Below, in pieces: positions 54,366-63,374 of a stretch of DNA of 64,000 bases. A model generated the notes under the pieces. It searched no databases, was not told where the DNA came from, and saw only the letters and a program-made list of their open reading frames with translations. Source of the DNA: Magnetococcales bacterium. GTDB lineage: Bacteria > Pseudomonadota > Magnetococcia > Magnetococcales > Magnetaquicoccaceae. Within the stretch, counting starts at the first letter, position 1. Every line of letters starts with the position of its first letter. The position numbers were made by a program, and so were the translations under genes. The stretch covers positions 36,134 through 100,133 of the forward strand of contig JAANAU010000011.1 of the NCBI GenBank assembly GCA_011089965.1. The letters are read 5' to 3'.

Positions 54366-55469
54366 TTACCGCTGTTGAACGAGATGGCCCAGAATGGTGG
54401 GATAGGCGTCGCATGGGGTCCAGCAACCCGGACATTGTTGTTTGTGGATCATCTCCCGGGTATGGCGTGCGGGTGTGCTGGCCAGCAGGGCAGAGAGATC
54501 ATAGTCGAAATCGCGCAACTGGCCAACAGGGTGATTCCAGATGCTGCATGGATAACAGGTGCCATCGGGTGCCAGGTAGAGGGAGGAGTGGATGGCCAGA
54601 CAGGGCAGGGGTTGGCGTTGTCCGGCCAGATGGCGTATGGCCCCATCCAGATAGCGGGTTTCCAGCCAGGAGACCGGATCCCACCAGCGGGAGGCTTTCT
54701 GGGCGCGCATGGTGGTGATCTCCTGAATCAGGGCCGGGTGGTGGGGTGGGGTCAGGAGTGGTTGGGCGCTGTTGCCGTAGTAGTGGGCCGAGGTGTGGGC
54801 CAGGTTCAGGTGCCAGTGGTGCCAGTCGATCCAGGGCATCTCCCGCTGGACCGCCTCTTTGGTGGCAGTCAGGGTGCCGACATTGTGGTCGGAGAGCGTG
54901 AAACCCAGATACAGGCGCAGACGGGGATCGGGGTGACGGTGGAAATGGCGCAGCACCTCCAGCACATTTTGGCCATTGCCCTCCACACCCCGCAACCGGT
55001 CGTGGAGCGGGAGCGGGCCGTCCAGACTGAGGGTGATCGTCAACATGGGCGGATCAAGCCGGAGCAGCTCTTCGATCCTCTGGATGGTCAAGGCGGGCGA
55101 GACCGCATTGGTGGGCAGATGCAGATGATCGAGTCTGGGGGAGTGGCGCAGCAGCAGTGCCGTCAGATCCACGATATCCGGGCGCAGAAACGGTTCGCCA
55201 CCGGTCAGATCGATCCAGGTGAAACCGGGGTATTGTTGGATGAAGCGTTCGATTTCATTCAGAGAGAGGGGTGGGGTTGGATCGTTTTTGTTCCAGATTT
55301 CGCAATGGCGGCAGCGGGCATTGCACCGCCAGGTCACCACAAAGGTCAGTTTGTACGGGTTGCGCAGCAGTCCCAGATTGGCGCGCAGAATGGCATGGGC
55401 CAGATGGAGAGTGCGTAGGGGATTCAAGGAAAATCTCGGTTGGAGTGATCTGACAGGGTGATCATGCAT
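54366..55469 (-). CDS. Radical SAM protein with C-terminal Cys motif
   Basis: A 367-residue protein from ATG 55469. The 4Fe-4S/SAM motif is CNARCRHC (C-x3-C-x2-C), followed by LTGGEPFLRPD. The C-terminal region has GTCYPCSIW and CPGCWTPC, suggesting an auxiliary cluster of the SPASM or twitch type. Substrate unknown. The start lies 15 bp from repeat copy D. Part of a set of minus-strand genes with a GT2 and a carbamoyltransferase. Confidence 0.88.
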   Translation of the reverse strand: MHDHPVRSLQPRFSLNPLRTLHLAHAILRANLGLLRNPYKLTFVVTWRCNARCRHCEIWNKNDPTPPLSLNEIERFIQQYPGFTWIDLTGGEPFLRPDIVDLTALLLRHSPRLDHLHLPTNAVSPALTIQRIEELLRLDPPMLTITLSLDGPLPLHDRLRGVEGNGQNVLEVLRHFHRHPDPRLRLYLGFTLSDHNVGTLTATKEAVQREMPWIDWHHWHLNLAHTSAHYYGNSAQPLLTPPHHPALIQEITTMRAQKASRWWDPVSWLETRYLDGAIRHLAGQRQPLPCLAIHSSLYLAPDGTCYPCSIWNHPVGQLRDFDYDLSALLASTPARHTREMIHKQQCPGCWTPCDAYPTILGHLVQQR

Positions 55470-55483
55470 GCAACATATCTTAC

Positions 55484-55594
55484 AGGCTGTTTGGTGATTT
55501 TTATAGGATCGGTCGAGAGTCAATACACCATCATCACATTAAAACCCTGGGGAATGAATCCCCCAGACCCCCTCTTTTTTTCAATAATTGGATA
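55484..55594 (-). repeat. Dispersed hairpin repeat, copy D (internal deletion)
   Basis: In reverse: TATCCAATTATTGAAA, AGGGGGT and hairpin 1 (55547-55566, one mismatch), then directly the outer right segment (GACTCTCGAC region) and the end AGGCTGTTTGGTGATT (55484-55499). The AT-rich core and hairpins 2 and 3 are missing, so it is a deletion form. Lies between two radical SAM genes. Confidence 0.8.
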
Positions 55595-55620
55595 ATTACG
55601 CTCGGCTCATGCTGTCCATG

Positions 55621-57144
55621 TCATGATAATTTTTCCTTGTGAAAGAAATTCAGTAACGTGGCCTCAAGGTGGGTTTTCGGTTTTTTCTGGAGTAACCGGT
55701 TGATGGTTCGATAGATTTCAACCGGATGGGTCAGCAGAAAGGAGAGAAAACTGACCGACAGACCAAAAAATATGTAAAATTTCAAGGCGGTTGAGGAGAT
55801 GTGCTCCGAGTAGCTGACGATTTTATCCATTTCATTGTAGATGTTCGACACCAGGAACCGATCAAAGGCGTCCCCATCTTGCGGAAGATGGTCCCGTTCC
55901 ACCACCTGTTTGAAGTATGCGCTTCCCGGATAGGGGACAAAATGATAAAAAAGTGTACTGTCCACTCCGGAAATTGAAAAGCGTATGGCATAGAACAGCG
56001 TCATCCAGACATCCCGGTGTTTCTCTCCAGGGAAGCCGATCACCATATTGACCTTCGTGTTGATTCCGCTCCGGGCCAGCATTCGTGTGCAACGGAGCAT
56101 ATTGGGCAGTTTGATGCGCTTTTCCATATCCTTGAGCATCCATTGCGAGCCGCTTTCCGGAGAGAGCGAAATATTCTGGCAGCCACTTTTTTTGAGCAGG
56201 GCAACGATCTCCGGATTGAGGGCCTCTGAACGTGTATTGGGAATATTCCAGATCAGATCGAGTCGGGCTTCGATAAGTCGTGTACAGAATTCGATGGTCC
56301 ATTTCGGATTCATCACAAAGGTGAGATCAAAGAGTTCAAACGCATTGATCTGATAGAGATCCTTGTATCTTTTCAGCTCGTTGACCACCTCCTGGGGAGG
56401 ACGCAGACGATACAGTTTCCCCCACATCTGTGGATTGGAGCAGAATCGACAGGTATACGGGCAGCCACGCGAGGCAATGATCGGTATGGAACGGGTGGCG
56501 TTTGATTTGATGATGTTCACACCGTGATCGAGATAGTTCCGGATGGGAACCAGATCCCAGGCAGGGTCTGGGAGTGCGGTCAACTCTTGGAGTCGTGTAC
56601 TGGGGTTGATGACAATCTCCCCGTTTTCACGGCGGGCCAGGCCACCGATCTGCTCCAGGGCGCCTTTTCCGGTCAAAAGGGTTTGAACGAGTTCAAAAAA
56701 GGCGTGTTCCCCCTCGCCACGAATAATATAATCCAATTCGACACAATTCTTGAGAATCTGTTCTGTCATGGCTGTTGGGTGTTCACCGCCTGCCACGATC
56801 ACAGCCTCAGGAAATTTCTGTTTGACGCTTTTTATCAAAAGTTTTGTATAGTACCATTCGTTTGAGAACATGCACGAGATTCCGACAATGGCCACCTGTT
56901 GCGGCATTTTCTCCAGCAACTCTTCGTTGGTCAGGCCACATACTGTGAATTCTTCCAATCGTGATCGTTTGAGAGGGGCTTCGCCAAAGGCGTCCAGGAT
57001 CGACAGGTTGTTGATGTGGTTTTTGCGCAGATAACCGGCAAGATAGGCCAGACCCAACGGGGGGAGTCCTTCGATTGTGCCGATGCGACCCGAAGAAAAG
57101 AACATGGCGCTGCGGACAAGCACGATATTGTGATTTTCAGACAT
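55621..57144 (-). CDS. B12-binding-domain radical SAM protein
   Basis: A 507-residue protein. The N-terminal cobalamin-binding Rossmann domain (residues about 10-160, with LPPLGLAYLAGYLR and VAGGEHPTA) is followed by a radical SAM core with CPYTCRFCSNP and SPESGSQ. Residues 440-480 are hydrophobic and could touch the membrane. Overall it resembles the BchE/HpnJ/P-methylase class, which carries out methylations or rearrangements on unactivated carbons. It stands alone between repeat copies D and E. Confidence 0.9.
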   Translation of the reverse strand: MSENHNIVLVRSAMFFSSGRIGTIEGLPPLGLAYLAGYLRKNHINNLSILDAFGEAPLKRSRLEEFTVCGLTNEELLEKMPQQVAIVGISCMFSNEWYYTKLLIKSVKQKFPEAVIVAGGEHPTAMTEQILKNCVELDYIIRGEGEHAFFELVQTLLTGKGALEQIGGLARRENGEIVINPSTRLQELTALPDPAWDLVPIRNYLDHGVNIIKSNATRSIPIIASRGCPYTCRFCSNPQMWGKLYRLRPPQEVVNELKRYKDLYQINAFELFDLTFVMNPKWTIEFCTRLIEARLDLIWNIPNTRSEALNPEIVALLKKSGCQNISLSPESGSQWMLKDMEKRIKLPNMLRCTRMLARSGINTKVNMVIGFPGEKHRDVWMTLFYAIRFSISGVDSTLFYHFVPYPGSAYFKQVVERDHLPQDGDAFDRFLVSNIYNEMDKIVSYSEHISSTALKFYIFFGLSVSFLSFLLTHPVEIYRTINRLLQKKPKTHLEATLLNFFHKEKLS

Positions 57145-57188
57145 GCATCCTCACAAGAAATGTGCAACCTGGAACAAGATATTCCAAT

Positions 57189-57498
57189 GAGGTTGTTTGG
57201 TGATTCTTGTATGTACCGAGAGAAGTACACCCTTATCAGGGGTCCAGGGGGGTTACCCCCCTGGTGGGGTCCAGGGGTGAAACCCCTGGGACTTTTAATC
57301 TTTTAATCTTTTAATCTTTTAATCTTTTAATCTTTTAATCTTTTAATCTTTTAAAAAAATAAAATATTAATTTATTATTTTTTTAAACATGAAAACATGA
57401 AAACATGAAAACCCTGGGGGATGAATCCCCCAAACCCCCTCTTTTTTTTCAATCATTGGATACCTGTGAAGAGGCTCCGGGAATCACCAAACAACCTC
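57189..57498 (-). repeat. Dispersed MITE-like hairpin repeat, full copy E
   Basis: A 310-bp element with perfect 18-bp terminal inverted repeats, GAGGTTGTTTGGTGATTC at 57189-57206 and its complement at 57481-57498. In reverse orientation it has the same parts as copy A: CAGGTATCCAATG, hairpin 1, AT core, then seven tandem octamers TTTTAATC (57293-57348), and hairpins 2 and 3 near 57244-57290. No ORF. Its right end touches the stop codon of the methyltransferase gene (57498-57500). Confidence 0.9.
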
Positions 57499-58400
57499 TA
57501 ACCCTTCTTGCGTCCCAAGGCGTATAAATTGCCCGCATGCAAGGTTACCGGTATCCTGGTCAACCCATCCGGCAGCCAATCCACCAGATGGCGGACTCCC
57601 GGAGTAAGACGCATCCAGTAACCCAGTGGATAGGTGTTGGGCAAGGAACCAATTGCAAGGGGTTCAAAGCCGCATTTGTCCAGCAAGAGGGCAATGGTTT
57701 TCTGCGAAAAGAGATAAATGTGCTCCACATCGAAGATCGGATTGTGCCCGCCCAACAACTTGACGCTCAAGGAACCCACATCATGACAAACCAGCAAAAG
57801 ATGTCCGCGGGATCGGAGACATTGGGCAACCTCGGTGAACACGGTGACCGGATCCGGGAGATGATCGACGACATGCATGCCGCACGCCAGATCAAACTTC
57901 TGGTCCGGTATGTGCGCCAGAGCAAATGGACTCTGAATGATGCTCGGACGAATGGTCGATGGTGCCAAGGCCACACAATCGGCACTAGGCTCAAAACCAC
58001 ACAATTGTCGAATCCCCATCTGACGCGCCCGTTCCAGAAAGAAACCGGTGCTGCTCCCGATTTCAAGCAGACTTTCCACCCCGTTCGGGATGTGACGTTC
58101 CAGAATGTTCTTCAGCAAACGCTCATACGCAGCAGCAGCATAAGGTTCTTCCTTGGAAAAGAGAAACGCACTCTCCGTATACAGGGTGTTCAGAGTGCCT
58201 TCCGGCAACACGGGATCAGAACGCACCAAACCGCAACCGGTGCAACGCACGAGACGATAGTGTTCACGAACCCGATTCCTTCTGGCACTGAAGGCATAAG
58301 GGGTGAAACTGGCCGAGCGCAAACGGGCAGGATACAACTCCTGATCACGACCACACGCACACAAGACACAGTGCGTTTTCTGCAAATCCGAAGGATTCAT
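57498..58400 (-). CDS. SAM-dependent methyltransferase with zinc-finger-like N-terminus
   Basis: A 300-residue protein from ATG 58400 (GGAG 6 nt upstream); ATG 58412, which overlaps the upstream stop, is also possible. Cys pairs in CVLCACG and RCTGCGLV near residues 11 and 53 suggest a zinc site, as in TylC3-like and related proteins. The Rossmann motif is LLEIGSSTGFFLERA, followed by LACGMHVVDHL. Substrate unknown. It is coupled to the radical SAM gene upstream. Confidence 0.85.
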   Translation of the reverse strand: MNPSDLQKTHCVLCACGRDQELYPARLRSASFTPYAFSARRNRVREHYRLVRCTGCGLVRSDPVLPEGTLNTLYTESAFLFSKEEPYAAAAYERLLKNILERHIPNGVESLLEIGSSTGFFLERARQMGIRQLCGFEPSADCVALAPSTIRPSIIQSPFALAHIPDQKFDLACGMHVVDHLPDPVTVFTEVAQCLRSRGHLLLVCHDVGSLSVKLLGGHNPIFDVEHIYLFSQKTIALLLDKCGFEPLAIGSLPNTYPLGYWMRLTPGVRHLVDWLPDGLTRIPVTLHAGNLYALGRKKG

Positions 58401-58411
58401 GCCACACTCCA

Positions 58412-59434
58412 TCACCAACCAGGATCACCCAATAAATTGCAAGACTTGCACGCATCAGGCGGTTCGCTTTCCGGATCCAACAGCTTCTTGCGCATATCAA
58501 CCAGGGTCGGATGATTGTAAACAACATCGGGATGAGCGTCGAACAGATTGCTGTTCTCTCCTTTCAAAGGTTCGTCAATCCCGCAACAGATGATCATTTC
58601 CCCGGTCGGATCACAACCCACCCGTTGCCAGACCTGTGGACAGCGCTTTTGCAACTGGGTCATGCGGATCGGCTCAGGCCAGATGCAAAATCCGGGCAGG
58701 GCGGCATCGATCCGTTGACGCATATCCAGGTAGGCCGGATTGGTGTCGGTAATGATCTCATCCCGATGAATATTGCCCCCCATGGGACGATAGATCCAGA
58801 GACGCAAACTCTTGGCACCGGCACTTTTGGTGAACCGTGCAACCTCCAGGATATGCTCGGGTTTCTGTTCAACCACGCTGCGCAACATTACAAAACTCAT
58901 ATGAACGGGAAAAATCCCATTGATAACCGGCAGGTTCCGTTCGAGGATGGGGCGGTTCTGGTCATAGTAACTGACATTGATGCGGGAGATGCCGGCCTGT
59001 TTCAGGTCGGCGATGCGTTCTGCCAGTTTGATGCCGTTGGTGGCGACATTGGTCATATGTCCGCGATCACTCAGAAAAGCGACGATGCGGTCAAAGTCTT
59101 CGACCAGCATGGGTTCGCCGCCCACCAGATCCACCAGAAGACAGTTGGCAAACAACGGATTGGCAAAGATTCTTTTGGTTTTTTCCAGGGTGGCCTCGCT
59201 CTCTTTCCACCCTCGGATACCCTCTTTCATATATTTTCCAGATGCACAATAGTCACAATCCATGTTGCAGCGTTTGGTGACAAAATAGTGTGCAATCTGC
59301 GGGGTGTAGCGAGAGAGCAGCATTTCCGGCTGTTTTCTCAGGGTTTTGTATTTCAGGTAATTCCATACTTTTGGCGTAGCCTTGAGCGGCGAGAGTTTCC
59401 TTGCCATCTCGACATAATAATCAAAGTTGGCCAT
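58412..59434 (-). CDS. Radical SAM protein with SPASM-like C-terminus
   Basis: A 340-residue protein with CNMDCDYCASG (C-x3-C-x2-C) and LVDLVGGEPMLVED. The C-terminal region has GCDPTGEMIICCG and ACKSCNLLG, which look like SPASM-type auxiliary-cluster ligands. These enzymes modify peptides or sugars; no precursor peptide gene was recognised nearby. First gene of the minus-strand set and directly followed by a methyltransferase. Confidence 0.88.
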   Translation of the reverse strand: MANFDYYVEMARKLSPLKATPKVWNYLKYKTLRKQPEMLLSRYTPQIAHYFVTKRCNMDCDYCASGKYMKEGIRGWKESEATLEKTKRIFANPLFANCLLVDLVGGEPMLVEDFDRIVAFLSDRGHMTNVATNGIKLAERIADLKQAGISRINVSYYDQNRPILERNLPVINGIFPVHMSFVMLRSVVEQKPEHILEVARFTKSAGAKSLRLWIYRPMGGNIHRDEIITDTNPAYLDMRQRIDAALPGFCIWPEPIRMTQLQKRCPQVWQRVGCDPTGEMIICCGIDEPLKGENSNLFDAHPDVVYNHPTLVDMRKKLLDPESEPPDACKSCNLLGDPGW

Positions 59435-59616
59435 GACACGCCCTCTACGGTCGTATAAAGGTTATGTTTGTATTGGAAAGAATTATAAATTTTAGACCAT
59501 TCCAATCCACCCGTCAAAGAAAATCAGCGCCCTGCGTGCAAGAGTTCCGTCTGGGCCTGGAGTGATGTCTCTGGACCGGACCGGATCAGGTCGTCCTCGG
59601 AGTCAAACGGAAACCT

Positions 59617-59647
59617 TTGGACGGAATTGGCCAGGATTGGATATACT
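59617..59647 (+). promoter_or_regulatory. Promoter candidate for DUF1640 gene
   Basis: TTGGAC (59617-59622) and TATACT (59642-59647) with a 19-nt spacer, slightly long. About 37 bp upstream of the ATG at 59684. The rest of the 249-bp gap upstream shows nothing else. Confidence 0.35.
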
Positions 59648-59683
59648 GTTTTTGGAAGTTCAATCCACCAGGAGATGACCCCC

Positions 59684-60022
59684 ATGAACCACGCCATCCC
59701 GTTTGACACCCTGGCCTTTGTGAAGGAACTGGAAAGTGCCGGAGTGCCTCCCGCCCAGGCAGAGGCTCAGGCAAAGGCGCTTTCGGGTGTCATCCAACAC
59801 CTGGAAGAATCCAGACTCAAAGAACTGGCGACGAAGGGGGATCTTAAAGAACTGGAACTCCGTATGGTGATCAAAACGGGTGCCATGATCCTTGGCGGGA
59901 TTGGCCTGCTTTTTGGACTCATGCGGGCATGGCCGATTCCGGTTCAATATGTTCCTTCTGCCCAGGAGATGCGTCTGCCCGGCACGCCATCCGCGCCTGT
60001 GGTCTTGCCATCTCCCCGTTAA
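59684..60022 (+). CDS. DUF1640 coiled-coil membrane protein
   Basis: A 112-residue protein from ATG 59684, with AGGAG 9 nt upstream. It has the characteristic start IPFDTLAFVKELESAGVP, then a coiled coil (AQAEAQAKALS to ATKGDLKELELR) and one membrane helix (about 63-80, TGAMILGGIGLLFGL), with a Pro-rich end. The family includes CCDC90/MCUR1-like proteins; in bacteria many copies are associated with mobile DNA. Function unknown. Confidence 0.85.
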   Translation: MNHAIPFDTLAFVKELESAGVPPAQAEAQAKALSGVIQHLEESRLKELATKGDLKELELRMVIKTGAMILGGIGLLFGLMRAWPIPVQYVPSAQEMRLPGTPSAPVVLPSPR

Positions 60023-60493
60023 AAGACCATCCCTTGTCACTGTGCGCGTAGAAAACGAGAAGTTTTTTAATTCTGTTGGTTTTTTACAGGTTTTTTGGAA
60101 ATCTTTGGAAGGATGCATGGAGGTGAGGAGAATCGAAATGTTCTCTATATATCTGTATTTAATAGACAAAAAAATACACATCATCTCAACTACACACGAT
60201 TCTACACACAAAAAATTTTGTTGCCACCTTCGTCAAAATCCCAACGTCGCTTTATCGGTCCTTTCCTGGATGGCATTACCATATCCGGCGTGCCGGGTAT
60301 GCGAATCTTTGCATGAATTGGCAGAAAACCAAACGCACAAAGCTTATGCGTGACACGCGACCTCAACTTATGCATAATCGCTACAAACCCATTATGACGG
60401 GCGAGGTAGATCTCCGATTGATGCGCATGAGCGGTTGAAAATGCGGAAGCACATAAAGACAATCATATAAAGACATTAAGAGAGAGGGGCGCA
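60023..60493 (+). other. AT-rich intergenic stretch without gene
   Basis: About 470 bp, clearly richer in A and T than the regions before it. The short reading frames in it show no recognisable start, family or codon pattern. It marks the start of the foreign-looking part of the window. A purine-rich site (AGAGAGGGG) just before 60494 serves the next gene. Confidence 0.5.
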
Positions 60494-62437
60494 GTGAATA
60501 AAAAATATTTACAAGCGATTTTTTTCATAATGTTGATGATATGCGGCTTTGGCAATACCGAGGCGGCAGCGCCCAGGTGTGCCAACCCGATTCCCGATTT
60601 GACGTGGACTGGGAGTGGCAGCAAGAGTTTTCGGGTTCCAGACAACACGTTCATTGATACCGATTGGGATGACCTGACCTATTCGGCGCGGTTGCAGGAT
60701 GGTTTGGCCTTGCCTTCCTGGTTGGCATTCAATTCAGCCACTCGGACGTTTTCCGGCAATCCTCCGGCAGGCACCTCCAAGCTTTCATTGAAGGTAACGG
60801 CGAACGATGGACATAACGGAACGGCGGTGTGCGCCTTCGGGTTGAATCTGGTGAACGTCAATGACACACCAACCGTGGCAACTGTCATTCCGGACAAGAG
60901 CTGGCAGCGTGGTAGCGCCCAGTCTTTCCAGTTCGCCTCGACCACCTTCCGGGATCGGGACTCTGATCGTCTGACCTACACGGCACGTCAGGCCAATGGT
61001 TCGGCTTTGCCGAGCTGGCTGCGTTTCTCATCGAGCACCCGGACCTTCTCCGGAACGCCTCCGGCCTATGCCAGCACCCTGACCATCCGGGTGACGGCGA
61101 GCGATGGACGAGGCGGGACGGTGAGCGATTCATTCGTGATTGCCTTCACCAACCGCGCTCCTGTGGCGGCAAACGATTCATTGAGCGTCACGCCGGACCA
61201 AGCCATTACCGATACCTTAACGGCCACCGATGCAGATCGGAATCCTTTGACATATCGGATTGTGGGCAGTCCTGCCAAAGGTCAGGTAAATCTGAACGCC
61301 TCCACCGGAGCATTCACCTATACGCCGAACAGTGGCGCAACCGGGACAGATACCTTCACCTTCCGGGTCAACGATGGCCGGGTCGATTCCAATCTGGCCA
61401 CGGTGACCGTGACATTTCTGAGAGACAATCATGACCCGATAGCCACATCCGGCGTCCTGACTGTCTCTCAGAACACCGCGACCACCGGCACGCTGAGCGC
61501 AAGCGATTCCGATCAGGATTCTCTGACCTATGCCATTGTGTCCAACGGCACCAAGGGAACGGTCTCTCTGACCAATGCCACGACTGGAGAGTACCGTTAC
61601 ACCCCGAACAATGGGGCCACGGGCACGGATACGTTCACCTTCAAGGCAAACGACGGGACGGACGATTCCAATATTGCCACGGTTACGGTGACCATTCGAG
61701 AAGGACCGGCACTGGAGGTGACCAACAGCCTTGGGATGACGTTCAAGCTGATTCCGGCTGGGACGTTTATGATGGGGGCGTCGGACAGTGATGTCATCAG
61801 TGCGGATACAGTTCTTAACAACGCGACTCCTCAACATCAGGTAACGATCCCCCGAGCCTTTTATATGCAGACGACGGAGATCACACAGGGTCAGTGGCGA
61901 GCGGTAATGGGGAACAATCCTTCAGAATTCTCCCGTGGAGATAACCACCCTGTGGAGACTGTTTACTGGAATGATCTTCAGAGCTTCATCACCACCTTGA
62001 ATACTAGGAATGATGGGATTTATCGTCTGCCGACGGAAGCGGAATGGGAGTATGCGGCGCGGGCCGGAACAACGACGGCGTGGTCGTTTGGGGATAGTGA
62101 GAGCAATTTAGGCAACTATGCTTGGTATTCTGGCAACTCATCAGGTTCATCATATGGAACTCACCCTGTAGCACAAAAATTGCCCAATCCTTGGGGGTTG
62201 TATGACATGCATGGGAATGTGTGGGAGTGGGTTCAGGATTGGTACGGATATTTCACATCTTCGGCAGAGACAGATCCGCAAGGCCCATCATTTGGCCGCC
62301 TCCGGGTCGTTCGGGGCGGCAGTTGGATAAGTAACCACCCAACCTACCTGCGCTCTGCCATTCGTCAAGGCAATTATCCTAACTCATACTCTCCTTATAT
62401 TGGTTTCCGCCTCGTACTAATACCCAGAACGGATTAA
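60494..62437 (+). CDS. Secreted cadherin-like repeat protein with FGE-sulfatase/C-type-lectin-like end
   Basis: A 647-residue protein starting at GTG 60494. Signal peptide about 1-25. Two dystroglycan-type cadherin-like domains (about 27-120 and 125-225, with LPSWLAFNSATRTFSG and its copy) and two cadherin/Ig-like repeats (about 228-315 and 325-410, both with YTPN and GATGTDTFTF) are followed by an FGE-sulfatase domain (415-645; IPAGTFMMGA, RLPTEAEWEYAARAG, MHGNVWEWV). The last part, RVVRGGSW to YIGFRLV, is where diversity-generating retroelements place variable residues. Likely an adhesin or ligand-binding surface protein. Confidence 0.85.
   Translation: MNKKYLQAIFFIMLMICGFGNTEAAAPRCANPIPDLTWTGSGSKSFRVPDNTFIDTDWDDLTYSARLQDGLALPSWLAFNSATRTFSGNPPAGTSKLSLKVTANDGHNGTAVCAFGLNLVNVNDTPTVATVIPDKSWQRGSAQSFQFASTTFRDRDSDRLTYTARQANGSALPSWLRFSSSTRTFSGTPPAYASTLTIRVTASDGRGGTVSDSFVIAFTNRAPVAANDSLSVTPDQAITDTLTATDADRNPLTYRIVGSPAKGQVNLNASTGAFTYTPNSGATGTDTFTFRVNDGRVDSNLATVTVTFLRDNHDPIATSGVLTVSQNTATTGTLSASDSDQDSLTYAIVSNGTKGTVSLTNATTGEYRYTPNNGATGTDTFTFKANDGTDDSNIATVTVTIREGPALEVTNSLGMTFKLIPAGTFMMGASDSDVISADTVLNNATPQHQVTIPRAFYMQTTEITQGQWRAVMGNNPSEFSRGDNHPVETVYWNDLQSFITTLNTRNDGIYRLPTEAEWEYAARAGTTTAWSFGDSESNLGNYAWYSGNSSGSSYGTHPVAQKLPNPWGLYDMHGNVWEWVQDWYGYFTSSAETDPQGPSFGRLRVVRGGSWISNHPTYLRSAIRQGNYPNSYSPYIGFRLVLIPRTD
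62312..62415 (+). other. Candidate DGR variable region
   Basis: Codons between GGCGGCAGTTGG and ATTGGTTTCCGC encode changes at just the positions that are Asn-rich in DGR-type FGE proteins. Nearly all variable codons (ATA, AGT, CAC, TAC, CAA, GGC, TAT, TCA, TCT) can be derived from A-rich codons by changing A only. It lies at the very 3' end of the gene and ends in an IGFRL block. No template repeat or reverse transcriptase is seen in the window. Confidence 0.4.
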
Positions 62438-62590
62438 ATAAACTTTTGGGAATTGTCTAATAATTGTTCTGCCAGTCGGCTTCCCGTCCTTATCAACGAT
62501 GATCCGCTCGATTGCTACAATCTGTTCTTTCCCAATAGAATTTTTATTCTCCAGTGCGACCAAACGTCGCTCAATTGGTTGTGTCGCCAT
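62417..62590 (-). CDS. Small mobile-element protein
   Basis: A 57-residue protein from ATG 62590, which lies inside the upstream DUF5681 gene. Sequence ERRLVALENKNSIGK then AIERIIVDKDGKPTG is predicted to be a short coiled coil plus a beta hairpin. No family recognised. It overlaps the 3' end of the cadherin-like gene on the other strand by 21 nt. Confidence 0.55.
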   Translation of the reverse strand: MATQPIERRLVALENKNSIGKEQIVAIERIIVDKDGKPTGRTIIRQFPKVYLIRSGY

Positions 62591-63017
62591 TTGAATCGTT
62601 CCGTTCCAACGCTTCAATGCGCCTTGTCAGTTCATCGGTTTCCACAACACGGGCCAAGGTGCCAATGCCTGAAAGTATCTGTGTTCCTTCTCCAGGTGTC
62701 AACGTGCCCGCCGCGATGGCTTCCAGGATCGACCGTCCTTGATCGGCAAATCCACCCTCTGGAAGGAAAAAAGAGGTTGCCTGTTCGGTTGGCCGAAATG
62801 ACGGTAACAGCCTATCCAAGCACAGTTTCATCGCCCCCACATCGCCGGACAGCGCCAAACGGACCGCTGTTTCAATCAACTGTTGTCCGTGCGGTTCAAG
62901 CAACATCCGCAACGAAAGTTTCCGCGTGACTCCAGAAGGCCGCCCCCTCGGATTTCCGGACTGGCCTTTCTGGAATCTGCCGCAAGTTTGTTTTTTTTCT
63001 GTATTTTCAGGAATCAT
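62571..63017 (-). CDS. DUF5681 phage-like protein
   Basis: A 148-residue protein with the DUF5681 N-terminal block FQKGQSGNPRGRPSG, then a helical segment LALSGDVGAMKLCLDRLLP. In phage and integrative-element genomes such genes often lie near terminase or packaging genes. The C-terminus is a charged helix. Suggests prophage or mobile DNA here. Confidence 0.8.
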   Translation of the reverse strand: MIPENTEKKQTCGRFQKGQSGNPRGRPSGVTRKLSLRMLLEPHGQQLIETAVRLALSGDVGAMKLCLDRLLPSFRPTEQATSFFLPEGGFADQGRSILEAIAAGTLTPGEGTQILSGIGTLARVVETDELTRRIEALERNDSNGDTTN

Positions 63018-63056
63018 AGTTGCAGTTCCATAATTTTAGAAGCAGCTTAATGAATC

Positions 63057-63374
63057 TTAAGTTTCATCAAATCTACTCAAAAATTCATTAATTTGCATAC
63101 ATAGATAAGGTCTTTTGTTATGCATGATACCATAATCTATATTGCATGCAAAGCGGCATTCTTTATGATTTCTTGAAAGCCAGAAGTTTGCCTTGTGCCG
63201 TGCCTCGCTGTTTGCCACGACCTTATAATTCTTCCATCCAGAGGAAGGATCTGGTGGCGTTTTTTTAAATATCAGCCATTCCGTGTCATCGGAATCCCGG
63301 CAAACACCGATTCGTTCCCATCCCCTCTTGATGTCTGGCGCATTGCCACAATACGTCTTCACCTTTTTTTTCAT
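63057..63374 (-). CDS. Hypothetical mobile-element protein
   Basis: A 105-residue protein, start overlapping the upstream stop (ATGA). Basic, with Trp and Cys spread through it (WLIFKKTPPDP, FWLSRNHKECRF). No family or motif recognised. Lower GC than the chromosomal genes. Linked to the gene upstream by overlap, so probably part of the same mobile operon. Confidence 0.6.
   Translation of the reverse strand: MKKKVKTYCGNAPDIKRGWERIGVCRDSDDTEWLIFKKTPPDPSSGWKNYKVVANSEARHKANFWLSRNHKECRFACNIDYGIMHNKRPYLCMQINEFLSRFDET

Noticed and set aside
57293..57348. Tandem octamers considered as a CRISPR array
   Set aside because: The units are 8 bp with no spacers, and they lie in the AT-rich core of a dispersed repeat.
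60202..60462. Minus-strand frame of 86 codons in the AT-rich gap
   Set aside because: No ribosome-binding site, no recognisable domain, and irregular composition; not enough to call a gene.
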